A stretch of 64,000 nucleotides of DNA from Sphagnum compactum (GCA_965153455.1 OZ234496.1:11989863-12053862), one strand, 5' to 3'. Shown: positions 1 to 12,980, counted from the stretch's first letter. Notes: generated by a model not told the origin, from the letters alone. Made by a program: numbers and translations.

Positions 1-780
1 TGGATGTACATTACCTACCACATCCCAAACTTGGATGTAAAAATAAACAGTCAGAATTCGTTACACAAATGTTAGTAATTGGTTTCTACAGTGCAGATCT
101 ATCCAAGCATAAGGGTTAAGATTGAATGGACATGGGTGGTCAAATGCTTGAAGAACCCTAAAGTTGAAAGTGGCTAAAGTTTGTGGGCGTTCACTCACAG
201 CAGTGTGTTGCAACACCATCCGTTTCAATCGAACCATCACTTGGAGTCCACTTGTTCTCTTATGCAAAAATTTTGGTCTTTCAATTTCTCTCCACCCCAG
301 GGCGACCGCCTAGCTTTCTTGAGCTTTGAGCTTTCTAATCAACTTTCTAAGCTTCATGACATTCCAAGTTTTTTGAACTTCATGAGAATTTGAGCTTTTC
401 GAAGTTTGTGAGATTTGAGTGAGATACAAGTTTCGTGTTTTTTCACCCTCGAGACGTTTGTCTCTTGATTTCTTGGCATTACATATTTCTCATGTTCTTT
501 TTCTTATTGGTTTCCTGATCTTCAAGCTTCATGCCTCTTCACCCTTGTGATGTTCATCTCTTGATGTCTTGACATTACATTATTTTCATGCTCTTCTTCT
601 TGCTAGTTTCATGATCCTCACAATCTTCTTCTTTTCGTTGTTTGCAGGTATGTTGAGAAATCTAACACCCCCCAAACTCAGTCGTCATCATCTTCTTCTT
701 GGTTTTTTTTTAGCTTTTAAAGAATTTTGATCTCCCCTTTTGTGTTTTTTGTAGGTCTACACAAATCTTTGACTTCCTCC
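1..780. other. Gene-free T-rich spacer with an 85-bp tandem duplication
   Basis: No coding region is recognised. Positions about 440-524 and 537-621 are two diverged copies of one roughly 85-bp unit: both carry a TTTCACCC/CTTCACCC start, a CTCTTGAT core, a GGCATTACAT/GACATTACAT core and a CTGATCTTCA/ATGATCCTCA end. Short ORFs here show no similarity to any family I know. Confidence 0.55.
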
Positions 781-789
781 CCTCATGTT

Positions 790-1495
790 TACAGTTCTTG
801 GGTAAGAAATTAGGACTACAAAAAACATGGGTTCGGTCTTCTTCTTATAATCCCTATTTTTTCCAAAACTCTCATGGGTTCGATCTTTTTTTCATAAATT
901 TTTCCAAAGCTCCCAAAGTCGTGGTCTTCTTCTTCTTGATATTTTCGAAAACTCCATGGTTGTGGTCTTCTTTTTCATGGTTTTTTCCAAAGCTCCCAAA
1001 GCCATGGTCTTCTTCTTCCTAGTTTTTTTTCAAAACTCCATGGCTATGGTCTTCTTTTTTCTGGCCGAAACTTCAAAGTCGTGGTCTTGTTCTTCATGGT
1101 TTTTTCCAAAGTTCCCAAAGTTGTCTTCTTCTTCTTGGCCGTACCCTCAAAGTCATGTTCTTCTTCTTCTTGAATTTTTCCAAACCTCCCAAAATTGTTG
1201 TTTTCTTCTTTTCATGGTTTTTTCTAAAGCTCTCAAAGCTCCCAAAATTGTGTTATTTTTATTCCTAATTTTTTTTCTAAAACTCCATGGTTGCAGTCTT
1301 CTTCTTCCTGGCCAAAACCTCAAAGTCGTGGTCTTCTTTTTCATGGTTTTTTCCAAAGTTCCATAGTTTTGTCTTCTTCTTCTTAGCTGTATTCTCAAAG
1401 CCATGGTCTTCTTCTTCCTGGATTTTTCTAAAGCTCCCAAAGTTACTATCTTCTTCCTGGTTTTTCCCAAAGCTCCATGGTTATGGTCTTCTTGT
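790..1495. repeat. Degenerate ~60-bp minisatellite
   Basis: About 700 bp are built from diverged copies of a unit of roughly 60 bp. Its recurring words are CCAAAGCTCCCAAAG, ACTCCATGG and TGGTCTTCTTCTTC. The repeat stays open in several frames, giving a spurious hydrophobic ORF on the plus strand (956-1366) and a Lys/Arg-rich one on the minus strand (1153-1470). Neither looks like a protein family. Confidence 0.8.
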
Positions 1496-1599
1496 GCTAC
1501 TTTTGGTTATCGGTTAGCATGCCCATTGTCTTATTTAGCTCCCTAATTATTTACAAACCCCCCCCCCTAACCCCCTTAAGTTTCCTATTATAATAATTA

Positions 1600-1885
1600 A
1601 AAGTAAGGAGGGTGGGGAGGGTGGAAGAGGTTAGGAGGGTTGAGAAGCAGGAGAGGTTGGTTAGGGTTTATAGAATTGAGAGGGTGGTGTTGCAACAATG
1701 GGTGGACATGGTTGAGAAGGTGGTGTTGCAAAGGGAGATGGAGATGGTTGAGAGGGTTTGGGTTTGGGTGGTGAGGGAGAGGGCCAAGGTTAGGGTTTAA
1801 GGGGATAAGGAGAAGGTTATGGTAGATAGGGTGTAAAGCTTGGAGAGGGTTGAGATGGTGGAGAGGGACCAAAGGGTTATGAAGG
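1600..1885. repeat. Purine-rich (G/A plus GGTT) minisatellite
   Basis: The plus strand is almost free of C. It repeats words such as GGTTGAGA, GAGAGGGT and GTGGTGTTGCAA with irregular spacing. GGGTTT-like words appear singly but form no TTTAGGG array, so it is not an interstitial telomere tract. Confidence 0.7.
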
Positions 1886-2239
1886 TGGAATGTTACTAAA
1901 ACACGTCCACTTTCTCGCCTTCTTGCTATTGGTAATTACCTAGTTATTCGTTGTGCTTTTATTCTAAATCCCAAGTTGACACTTTTATATCCCAATGGGT
2001 GTGCATGGTAGCAATGGATTCGTCAGTGGAACTAATCTCCTACTTGACTTACTATTTTGTAGATCAAGTAACAACAAATTTGGCCTTTACAATCTTGTTA
2101 GTTGTCTTTTGAACTGCTCTCATTGCTATTCATTGGGCTTGTTTTTCCTCCCTCTCCTTAATTCGAGCTTTTTTAATATTATCTGCAACTGCTTTGTCAA
2201 TGGTTTTTCTTTTGTAAGACACTTAGATAGTTTGCAAAT

Positions 2240-3830
2240 GTCACAACATGTGACTAAGAGTAATCTACAAAAGGATTCATCCCTTGTGTGCATCTTGTAG
2301 GTAGGTGAGGCAAGGATAATAGGCTACACATGCACATTTTTTCTTCTGTGAGATCTTCTGAGATGTGGACATCTTGTAGCGATTTGAATGTTGGCTGAAC
2401 TATGTCAATTGCATGGGGAGCTTTTTCAACACGACATTCTTCTTCAATAAGAACATGAAGCCTTTCCACATAATAATGTTGTTCAAGTCCACTTGGATTG
2501 CTAGATGCTCCACGTTTTATTTGAAAGACACCAGATATGCTTGTTATGTTTAATAGTTTAGTAATTGTAGACTGCTCTTCATCCTATTGGTTCTTACCAT
2601 CTTCCTAAACATGATCATTCCAGTCTCCTGATATGTACCCATCTTCACCTGAATGTTCTCCATCCATTGCTGTTTTTTCTATGTAAATCGTTGATAGTTG
2701 TGTTTTTCCGTTGATTGCTCTGGAATTTAAAGGCCAAATGTCGATAACCCTAAACCATGACCTAATGTTAACCTTGGTCAACGATTGGTCTATTGTTTTG
2801 TCCACCCATCCAACAACTGTTATTTTATCGAGTTTTTGGTATTTACTTCCAGCCATAGCTACATCCTTTTCTTTTCTAAATGTTGTTTTGAAGGGCTTGA
2901 GCAAGAGACGTCTAAAGGCTAGAAGGTATGTGAGGTGTGTGAAGGCAAGGTTATCATGTTTAACCCAATATCCATTGCTTTTTTTATGGCTTTTAATGTG
3001 ACATGTGACCCATGACCATCAAGTATTAATAAATAACGATTGGTTGGGAAATACCACCAGGAACTAACCTCTTGAAAAATATAAGGAACTTTTGAATAGG
3101 AAAGCCATCATCCATGCCTTTGCTTGCATTGCCATACAGATTCCCGATTTGCACTATTTGATGTAGTCATCATGCATTTTTTCTCCTCGAAAAATGTAAA
3201 ATCCTGGTAAAACTATCCCTACAGCATTCACTACACAATTCACAATCAATCGTTCGCAAGACTTTGAAATAATGTTATATACTATGTGTGACCCTCTTCT
3301 AGCCAAAACCCTAGTTCCAACCTATTTGCTTGCTTGAGTCCCAATTTCATCTAAGTTCCAAATATGGTATGGTCTATAATTGTGTTGATGGTACATGTTT
3401 TGCAAGTTGTTGTAAAAAGAATTGCAGGAATTTGTAGTTAATCCTTATGTTTTGCTTACATCTAACCCTTCAGATTGTCTAATGGTCAGGTTGGGATGTC
3501 TATTTTGGAACCAACACCACCATGAATCACTTGGAACACCATTTCTGAATGGTGTTGGTCTTGTTTGGGTCATTTCTGCAATCTTCAACTTAAGTTGATG
3601 TAAGGTTACATGAAATCCACATTCCTACATCACTAAGGTCCATGTGATTTTTACCACATCCTTTTGGTTTGATAGTACACTTGTTGGCCCCATCTTCCTT
3701 GATCTGGTTTCACCATTTAGATGATCAGATATGGAAGTGAGAGGTATACACCAGTGGCAACTTACCTTTCACAATGAGTGGGTCCCTTGTTCAACAACAT
3801 CCATTGCCTCTTCCAAAAATTGGTTTGTCC
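2240..3830 (-). pseudogene. Decayed DDE_1 (pogo/Tigger-like) DNA transposase
   Basis: Reading the minus strand from about 3830 down to 2240 gives, in order: a helix-turn-helix-like start (around 3830-3700), a segment with TQTRPTPFRNGVPSDSWW (around 3580-3515), NYRPYHIWNLDEIGTQASK (around 3390-3330), LPGFYIFRGEK (around 3210-3180), YLLILDGHGSHVTLK (around 3030-2985), LPSHTSH then PLDV (around 2955-2900), and VGWVDK...FRVIDIWPLN (around 2815-2730). This order matches the catalytic core and C-terminus of plant DDE_1 transposases related to CENP-B. The reading frame has several stops and at least one frameshift near 2900, so the copy cannot encode an active enzyme. The tail at 2470-2254 probably belongs to the same element. 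Terminal repeats were not identified. Three of the stops stand where related proteins usually have Gln. Confidence 0.85.
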
Positions 3831-3884
3831 ATGTCCCTTTCTTGGGTGCTTGGGAATTTCACCTCACACAAGACTTGTGGTGCT

Positions 3885-4085
3885 AGGATGATGCAGGTTG
3901 GTTGGGTTTTTACTATGTTAGTGCTACTAGTTGATTGGATTTATATTGTGTTACTATTGTAGGCTAATTAGGTCTTTGTGGTGTGTTTGATGTAGGCTAG
4001 TTGGGGTTGGGCAATGTCGTTGGTGTAGGCTGGTTGGAGCTAGGTAGTGGTGTTAGTGTAGGCTGATTTGGGTTGGGTGGTCCAA
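3885..4085. repeat. GT-rich short tandem repeat
   Basis: A unit of about 45-50 bp recurs with the words GTAGGCT(G/A)(G/A)TT, GGGTTGGG and GTGTTAGTG/GTCGTTGGTG. It directly follows the N-terminal end of the transposase relic, so it may be part of that element's terminal or subterminal region. That link is a guess. Confidence 0.55.
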
Positions 4086-4089
4086 GCTT

Positions 4090-5734
4090 TGGGGGCACAT
4101 TTTCCTTGTCCAACATTGTTGATCGTCACCCACAAAGGAAAGACGTTTTGGTGTTACATGTTTTCATGTTCCACTAGATCCCCTTAGCCCAAGCCTGTAT
4201 TAAGTAGGGCCTACACATTCCTTGCCCAATAGGGTTATGCCTTTATCCTTTTTGTAATCAACCCACAAAAAATTTGTCAAGTCATGATAAAATTCAATAA
4301 CATATGATGTTAGTTCATTGTTTTTGCTAATAAAATCCCAGAAGTTTGAGAAATCTTCCCACACTAAATTGATGTCAGTTATGGTTGTGAAAGTTGTAGG
4401 AATGAATCGATACGTGTGATTGACCCAAGCTATCTCATATCTTGGTTTTTTTGGTTTTGGATCTTTGGAATTTGTTCAGTTGAATTTGTATCCAATGGTA
4501 ATATTAAAAAAAATCAAACTTTTATTTGTAAATCGTATCAATGAACTTGTGATCTGTTTCAGGTTTTATATATGGCTTTGCATCTATGTTTTGATCTCTT
4601 TCTTTTTTGTCCTCTGCATTTGTTTTTTGAACTACAATGTCTATTTTGATGATCTTTCCATGTTTTTTAATCTAGATCCAATCCTTGTTTTGCAAACCTT
4701 TTCTGGTCTACACAACTTGTTTAAGCTACACACCACAACCCTAAAACTTGTTCTTCGTCCTCTAGCACAAATTTCTTTTTTTTTTGTTGCTAATTTGCAA
4801 TTTGTTCTACATTCACACTTTCAATTTGCTAATTTACAATTTGCTCTACATTCAAACTTTCAATTTGCTAATTTACAATTTGCTCTACAATCACACCCTC
4901 AATTTGTTGATATGTAGTTTGTTCATGCTTCACCACCTCATTTTGTTGTTTTGCTTCACTTTTCAAAATCCATACAAACTCTACCAATGATCCCTCTACC
5001 CTTGTAAGACTTTGATATGCCTCTTTTTTTACTTTTCGAATTTGATTTGCTAGTTTATTTCCCAAACACTTTACACTAGGAATGAGGATTTCTTAAAAAC
5101 CTTGCCAGTTTTCCTATACAATACTTGCTAGAGATGACATCCCAAAACATTTGAACTTGACAAAATCATTTCTTTAAAATGAAAGAAAGAGAGTTCAACC
5201 TTGGTATGTTTGAGATTTTGTTATTTTTTTGGAAGGAACCCAAAGTGCAGTAATTTGGAGGGTTGTGGCAAGGTGTGCTCCTTTAGGGGTTAACATTAAT
5301 TTCCCTTGCTTGGGGGGTTCAAAGATGTTATTGTGTTAAGGTTGCTACAACAAGGCGTAAATGTCTTGAACTATGTGCTATTGAACACCCTAAACCTTAA
5401 AATCATACAATAGCCTTTTCATAACCAAATGCCAAACTTCCAGCCCAATGAGTTTACACACTTTATGATTTATGTGCACCAAAGCATGCTAGTTAACAAC
5501 CCATAACCAAACTTTTTAAAAAAAACACAAGTTAGCGTTCAAACCCATAAACAAACACAAAAGTTCATTCTCTGGATGTATGAAGCCAAATGTCTGAACA
5601 CAAAATGTCATGATTAACGTATGGTAATAGGGCACTTAGTGAACACATATAGGTCGTTTGGTTGTTGGTTTTGTTTGGAGACGGGTTTGTTTACCCTAAT
5701 CACTCCAATTAAAAAATGAACTCTATTTATGCAA
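4090..5734. other. Spacer without recognisable gene
   Basis: The stretch is T-rich on the plus strand. The longest ORF (4420-4917, 165 codons) is hydrophobic and partly made of a tandem repeat, and shows no family motif. Apart from the 39-bp repeat at 4787-4918, nothing is recognised. Confidence 0.5.
4787..4918. repeat. 39-bp tandem repeat, about 3.3 copies
   Basis: Three consecutive copies begin TTGCTAATTTACAATTTG or a close variant, each followed by CTCTACATTCA and ending in TCAA; a fourth partial copy follows. Because 39 is a multiple of three, the repeat is visible as repeated peptide in the overlapping ORFs. Confidence 0.85.
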
Positions 5735-6300
5735 GAAGGTAGTTTGTTTTGTTTTGTTTTGTAGTTATGGAATCCATTGAATTGGGATGCTTCAGATCAT
5801 GTTCTCGGTGTCTTTGGAAAGCTCTCGACGAGGAGGAGTGCATGGGCTTGGTTCCATGACGTTTGGACATGTGCTGCAAAAGTACTTGAATATTGAACAA
5901 TTGTTTCACTGAAAATGAAATTAAATTGTAGCTGAAAATTTCAGAGGAATTGGAATATGCTTTTGGTGTTGTTGGAAAGATCTTGATGAGCAGGATTTAA
6001 TGGAATTTGTTTGGTAAGATTTGGATTCAGAATGTGGGAGATATCAATTTTTAAGTGATTTATGCCACTGAAAATTCAAATAAATTTCAAAAAACCACGT
6101 TTTGCAAGGAAAGATCAGTTGAAAACGTGGTAACACTTGAAGGCTTACCAAAAAATGTAAGCATAATTTCCTTTCATATCTGGCTGTTCAAAAAATGATA
6201 CATACATTGCAACACAATGTTCACATGTTGAGTTTCCCTATTTTGTCATGGGTGCACACTTGGGCCAATGGCACAGGCCACACTAGTCAATATGAAGGAA
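5735..6300. repeat. Direct repeat, copy 1 (LTR- or UTR-like sequence)
   Basis: The core 5751-6136 is repeated at 6531-6914 at about 90% identity by eye. Shared landmarks are GTTTTGTAGTTATG, GGTGTCTTTGGAAAG, GGACATGTGCTGCAAAAG and GATTTAATGGAATTT. After the core both copies reach a GGCCAATG(G/A)CACAGG block, but here about 125 extra bases come first. A GAAGGTAGTTTGTT word occurs at both 5735 and 6299. No coding sequence is seen. The style resembles retrotransposon untranslated sequence, but TG...CA ends and target duplications were not found. Confidence 0.75.
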
Positions 6301-6530
6301 GGTAGTTTGTTGGGCCTTGCCCCCACAGGGACTATCACATTGGATCCAACTTTTGGAAGTTTTATCTTATTAGAACCCATTTCACATTAGATGAATGGGT
6401 TTCTTTTGTGAAAGTGTTTAGACTTTTTAGATTGGAACGGATTGTTTTGGTGTTCAGAGTGTGGACACAGTAAGTAGGTAGATGTACAACATCTTATCTA
6501 TTGGCAGGGCCAGCATGTTTGTGGTGCCTT

Positions 6531-6950
6531 GTTTTGTTTTGTAGTTATGAGATCCATTGAACTGGGTGCTTCAAGTCGTGTTCTTGGTGTCTTTGGAAAG
6601 CTCTTGACGAGGAGGGGTGCATGGGGTTGGTTCCATGATGTGTGGACATGTGCTGCAAAAGTTCTTGAATATTGAACAATTGCTTCACTGAAAGTTAAAT
6701 TAAATTGTAGCTGAAAATTTCAGAGGAATTGGAATGTGCCTTTGGTGTTGTTGGAAAGATCTTGATGAGCAGGATTTAATGGAATTTATTTGGTAAGATT
6801 TGGATTCAGAACGTGGGAGATATTGAATTTAAGTGATTTATGCTGCTGAAAATTCAAATAAATTCCAAAAAATCAGGTTTTGCAAGGAAAAATCAGGTGA
6901 GGATGTGGTAACACAAGGGCCAATGACACAGGCCACACTAGTGAAAATGA
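6531..6950. repeat. Direct repeat, copy 2
   Basis: Second copy of the block at 5751-6136, starting 780 bp downstream in the same orientation, then the shared GGCCAATGACACAGG block at about 6918. It lacks the roughly 125-bp segment found between these parts in copy 1. Confidence 0.75.
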
Positions 6951-7094
6951 AATGAAATGATGGTTCTTTGATTTCCGAAAAAAATAAAATTTAATTCAAA
7001 ACTAAAGATTACTTACACATAAAATCAAATACCCACCCAACACATGTTGCATCAACTAAAGGGTCTTTAGGCAGGTATTAATGCACCATTGATA

Positions 7095-7113
7095 TAATAT
7101 ATATATATATATA
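7095..7113. repeat. (AT)n microsatellite
   Basis: A short uninterrupted alternating A/T run in a gene-free stretch. Confidence 0.9.
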
Positions 7114-7659
7114 CCTAGGAAACCGTGAATTCATTACTGAATTCCTTTGATGAAAACCATCATCACTTCTTTGAAGCTTTTGAAAATAACCAGAATTCTT
7201 TTGTTTTGGGAACGAACCAAAGCTAATAGATTTCCAATTCTGAAATAATTTTAAAGTTTGAAATCCATGATTAAAATATGGTTTTGGTTGTTAAAATCAG
7301 ACTCGGGTCAAGTTCGGTTCTAGGTAACCCAGATTGGTTAACCTCCTGTTAGCCCCTGATTCTAGATTAATTAATTAATTTATTTTTTCCCAAAAAATAA
7401 ATAAAAATCTTTCAGGATCTCAGTTTGGTTCTGCTTCTTAAAAAACTGAGAACCCAGGTCCAGTTCTAAAACCGGTTCCCAAAACCAGATTGGATTCCCA
7501 TTCAATTATGACACTAACCATGTTTATTTCATGCATGGTTCTAACCCTCCAAAACCAGGTACCCGCCCCCACATTGGGCGAGGATAAGTCACATACCCTT
7601 TGTGGTTAGGGTTGAGGCTGTTTTGCCAGAGTTATCAATAATACAAAAAGAATTTTTAA

Positions 7660-8170
7660 AAACCTTAATAAGAATCATCCTATATTTTGGCAACCTGCTG
7701 AAACCCATTTGTCTAAAATATGGCGAATTCATACCCTTTTTTCCCCTCAAAATATGGCAACATTCACGCATACTGGATTTTTATTTTTATTTTTTCTGTT
7801 GCCACCATGAGAAAATTTACGCCTAAAAAATGTTGGTCCCCTTTTTTCCCTCCCTTTTTTTTTTTTTTTTGGATGTAGCTGAAATTGCAATCATCTAAAA
7901 GGCAATAACCAAGATATGAAAGTAAAAATGTTTAAGCATCCTTCACATTTTTGGCTACATGCTAGGAATTTGATTGTTTTTTTCTTTTGGGTGGGCGGGG
8001 GGATGGGGACGCATTTTTGGCCACTTGGCGAAAAAAGAAATCCAGACCGACCCATACAAAGGTGAAAAAACTGCGCCAAATTTGCCAGGTTTGGAGGAAA
8101 TGTTTTGCTGAAATTGCCATATTTTTAGACAATAGGTTTCAGCATGTTGCCAAAATATAGAAGGATTGCT
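7660..8170. repeat. Foldback (inverted-repeat) element, about 0.5 kb
   Basis: The segment 7675-7770 is repeated in inverted orientation at about 8072-8166. The outer arms share a CCTATATTTTGGCAAC / GTTGCCAAAATATAG pair and a CTGAAACCCATTTGTC / GACAATAGGTTTCAG pair. The inner arms share Cs near GAGGGGAAAA / GGAGGAAAT. The central ~300 bp contain a long T run (7855-7870) and no coding region. The size and symmetry fit a foldback or MITE-like element. Target duplications could not be assigned. Confidence 0.65.
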
Positions 8171-11100
8171 TTTTTCTTTTATTTAAAAAAAAACTTTCCT
8201 CTCCAATCTTTAGCCTAATTTGGCTATTTCCTCTGTGGATGACCACCAATGTGTCTACCTCACAACTTCACACTAGAACCCTAATAGAGAAATGTGGCTA
8301 TTTTTTAGATTTCTTGAAATTTGGCTACATAGGTGTCATCAATTAGCTGAGGAGCAAAGCATGAACAAAATATGCAGCTGAATTGCTCCCTCCCTAAGTA
8401 TTGGATTGGCCATTTCAATGGGCCTAGTAGCCACACTATCAAATAGGTCACCTGGGAAACAAATGTTGGGGACTATTGCTGCACAACATGAAATTTGGGG
8501 GCATTAGAATCCAACTAGTTGTGACAACAAAGTAATTCCTCATTTACATCATGCTTGGTTCGGAAACTAGCGTCAACTCTACATTACATGTGGCTACAAT
8601 GAATGGCATTGTGAGTTGCATTAGACACAAATTGCATTCTCATCTTCTACCCGGTCTCTTAATCACTTATGGATGAATGGGTCATACTATGAACATTGTA
8701 GTACCATTGATGGAAGCTACTTTGAACAAATTGCATCATGTTGTTCCATGCACAATATCTTCAAGGAAAATTCGGAAGTATGGAACAAGATTCCAAACAT
8801 TGCTACACGGGGTGTGAATGATCAATCTCAATTAAGGATAATTAAAGCCCACATCAATACGATTGGATTGCATTGGCACATGAAGCAAGAGTAGCAAAAT
8901 GATTTCACAAAATATTAACTAAGTCAAACATGCATGAAAATAATCGGTATCACTTGTGGTGTGCACAAGCATTCGCATGCTCATTCATCCTAATATTTTG
9001 CACCTTACATGAACTAGATTCCCGCCATCAAAATCTCTTCAACTCCAAGCCAATTGGAGCAAGGACAATCTCCATTCGCATTTGGCCTAACGATAAATGT
9101 AGAGAGAATTTTCCAACTACAAACAAATACTACTTGTGATTGGCAAAAGAGTTGGTGTGAAAATTCCCAAACATCATCACCATGTGTGTAACATGGTTCT
9201 AGGCACAAATGATTCGTATTCATTTGGCTTTTTCCAAAATGTGACCATTTGGACCAATGAGACCAAATGCAACGTGTTATGGATGAATGTGAGTCATTTT
9301 AACAATTCTACGATCAATCCTATGCAATCCAAGAATACAACCAGTTGGACAAAAAAGAGTTTATTAACAACTCGGAACTTGCATTGGAATGTGATGCCTC
9401 TCTTGGATCTACACCTCCAACTAGAACACGTGCATTGATGACTTACATTCCACTATTAGATGTAAAGCACATTTACCTTATGTGGATGTTTTACTAAGAT
9501 GGTCCCTCTCCGATTGGTAGCAACTTGCCTTTTACATCTAACTAAAAATATTAATATTATTTATTAATATCATTAATAATGTGTCACACAATTTTTGGCA
9601 CTTGTAAAAAACCCTCAATTAAAAGAAATTCAAACTACATGATTTTGGTGACCACAAATGAGTTATAAAGGACTCATCAATTTGTGACTTTTCTTTTCTT
9701 ATTATTTAAGTTATAAATCTAATGTCTTTCCAGGTATCTAATGAATACTAATCAACAAAACTAAATGAAGGTTGTTAGGGTTTGAGTTTACCTTTGAAAG
9801 GAGCACATGTGGGGACATTGGGAGCCTATAGTTGGTGTGATTGGAAGGCATTCTTTTGCCAAAAAAAAAATGTTATAGGTATTTTTATTTTTTCCAAAGG
9901 TGACCTCTTTGATAATATGTGGTGTTTTTTTCTTCAATGGTTAACCATGAATAGAAGCAATGACATAGGCAAATCCTAATTTGCCTATAAGGATTAGTTG
10001 AGGGGATCCTCCCTTCATAGGGCACCATGTACTAATATGGTTTTATCTAGACTATTTGGTTGACCTAGTGGCCCTTATAAAAGTAGGTATATTGTGGTGG
10101 GTGTTGTATATAATTTGAATTCCAAACTTGCAAGTTTTTTTTTTTTTTTTTGGGGTGGTTGTAGTGATAGATGTTAGGCCTTAGTTTTGATTTGTGGTGG
10201 TACATAAAAATTACTTGAATTTTGGGTTACATAACAATGTCATGTGTTTTTGCTAGATTAATACCTATTGAAACTTCTAAGTCACACACATGAAAACATG
10301 CACATGAATTTCAAATTATATTTACTTACAACCTACAATTAACATTAATGTCTATCGTGCCTCATGTTTCTCGTGTGTGTTTTAGAATATCAAAACGCAA
10401 TAAAAAAAGCCCCCAAAGTCACACCTTGGGGATAAACCCCACAAATACACAAAATATTTAGAATCTCATTCACATTAAACTACATGTTCAATTGACAAAC
10501 CAAATCTTACAAAAAAAAATTATTTTACAATAATAAATGAAATAAACATGAAAAATATGAAAGAAAGAACAACATTTAATCAAAGGGGAAACTTATAGTT
10601 TCCTCAGTGAGAATATAGATTTTGTTTGAAAAATTGAAGAGTACTTTGCATGGATCAGATGTTTGGAACAACAAGGGGTTGAATCCCTGAACAAAATTAA
10701 TAATCAATCATACATATACATATGTCTTTAGTCCACTAATGCAATCAAATACAAGTTCACAAACCCAATCTTGCATCCTAACACCAAAAAAAACTTATGA
10801 AGTTAGGCTAGTAAATTTGTGGCATGAATAGTAGGTCACAATAATGATTTTGCAATTTGGGTAGATAAAGGGTTCATAGCACACAAAAACAGGCTTACAA
10901 AGTGAACTACACTATTATTGCTATGTGGACGACCAAAGCAAAAGGTGGTAGAATGGAAATGGCCTTGAAATATGAGGGCCCAAAGATGAGAGTACCAAAT
11001 TGTCCAAAAGAATTTGACACTCATAATTATTTGACCAAGGGCCATGTGCACTTGGTGGTGAGCATCTCTAAATTAGCACCAAATGGTATGTGTTTCCATG

Positions 11101-12960
11101 ATGTAGTATTGAAGCACTAGAAGCAAGTCATTCGTTTTGTGCTACATTTATCTCCAAACTCTTGAAACCCTTGTAGGTTAAAATGGAACACTTAGAACAC
11201 AAGATGGGAGGAAATATCATAAGCTGCATGTCCATTATGGCATATCATAAACACCAGGCCTTGAGAGCTTAAGAGGTGTTCAAGGCTACAAAGTCAAAAT
11301 TCCAATGTATGATGCAAAATTAACCTACACTTGAATAAGAGCTATGTGCATCTATTTATTTCTTCCTTATTTTGTTATAATGTGATTTTTCATTATGTGC
11401 ATTGATATTATTGATCATGGTTATGTTTCAAAGTTGTTTTCAATTTGTGGGGGGTTTTTTTTTTTCTTCTATCCTAGCCATGATAAGCTTGAAAGTTGTG
11501 ACATTTTGTGAGTTTTTTCTTTTTCTTTTTTTTGCATCATTTGTTTTACGCATGAATATTGCATGTTTAAAACATGTATGAAACACATATAAGTAAAATG
11601 AAAAAAAATCATCCATTGATGTTTCAATGGTGGGGAATTTGCGACAAGTTTAAAGCTTAGAAATAACTTTGTTGTAAACACCAAAGGAGGAAACAGTGAA
11701 AGCCAAGACCTTTAAGTTATTTGGTACACAAAATCTTTGCATATAGCATCAAAAACTTTCAAGCATAAGTGGGGTATTGAATTCATGCCTTTCAAAAAGA
11801 TAAATTGAAAGCCTTTGATTTTATCTCTTTTTTTTTTCTCACCATAACTTCATTTGTAGATGCTAATAAAAAAAAGGGTTAATTCCAATTCTCTTTGGCT
11901 TTTCTAAAATCTGTAAAGAAATTGAAAACCCTAAACATGTTGTAATTGGGACCTTTTGTACATTGGCCTCTTTCAATTTTGCTCATATTTAGATGTTAGC
12001 TTGTGGTGTGGGCCTTAACTTTATCCTAGGGCATCTAAGTTGCATCACATATCAAAGATGGACAACATAGATTGATGGGGATATGTAATGGGTCTCCCCA
12101 AAGATTTTGGTTTTGTAATGGATTAATCTGAACCAGATCCAACATTTCATACATACTACATGTGTGAAAAGAATGGTTATAATCAACGTGTTTTTTTTTT
12201 TGGGCAAATTTTTGTGACTTGGTGAATTTTTTCCACAAAATGAAAAAATGCCTGTAAATATTGATTTTTAGGGAGTTTTTTTGGTCATTTTTTTGAAATA
12301 AGAATGATTAAATTAATCACATCTAGACTTACGCACTTCTTAGGTCGCCACTTGTAGTAGCACTTTTGTAAAAATGTTACAACCCACATTTAATGCTAAA
12401 TGATGTTGGGGATTGTTGCCAATGCTTAAGAATTTGTTTTTTTAAAAAATAAAATCCTTGTTGTAATTGTAGTGGATCATTTTTGGGCTAAATATTCCCA
12501 TTTTCATGAAAAAAATCAGAAAAATTTGAAAAAAAAAAATTAAAAAATTTTCATCACATTTGGACTATGATTTTAGTTTGGTAGCATTTAAAAAAAACTA
12601 GTTTAAAAACTATTTAGGCATGTTCTAAAAAGCATGTCCCCAATCAATACTAAATCCTTAGGATGCTAGCCAATGTCGCAACATCAGAAAATTGAAAGAA
12701 AAATCACCGGTCATGGCAAAACATGTTCATGAATCCAAGTTCACTTACACTAGTGATTAGTCTTGCATGTGTAATCACTAATCACATGAAATACGTTGAA
12801 ATATTTATGATAAATTTTTTTTAATATTTCAAAACTAAATTTGCATTAGTTCAAATCCTTTGATTTTGCTGATGAACATGTGTGGGTTATTCCCTCCTCC
12901 TCCTCCTCCACCCCACCAACACACAATAGAGATAGATATTCATAAACTGACCTTCCTTTT
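8171..12960. other. Gene-free AT-rich spacer
   Basis: Only short unrelated ORFs occur here, none longer than about 100 codons and none with a recognisable motif. Several A and T runs of 9-14 bases are scattered through it, for example around 10137-10151 and 12191-12200. I see no transposase, RT or conserved exon. Confidence 0.5.
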
Positions 12961-12980
12961 GGGGGGGGGGGGGGGGGGGG
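12961..12980. repeat. Poly-G tract of 20 bases
   Basis: An unbroken run of 20 G follows a pyrimidine-rich stretch (CTCCTCCTCCTCCACCCC at about 12896-12914). Such runs are prone to length errors in sequencing and assembly. Confidence 0.9.

Noticed and set aside
956-1366. 136-codon plus-strand ORF rich in Phe, Ser and Val
   Set aside because: It is a translation of the ~60-bp minisatellite; the opposite strand is also open, and no protein family fits.
1600-1885. Interstitial telomere repeat
   Set aside because: GGGTTT words are isolated and irregular, not a TTTAGGG array.
4420-4917. 165-codon hydrophobic ORF
   Set aside because: AT-rich composition plus a 39-bp tandem repeat explains it; no motif.
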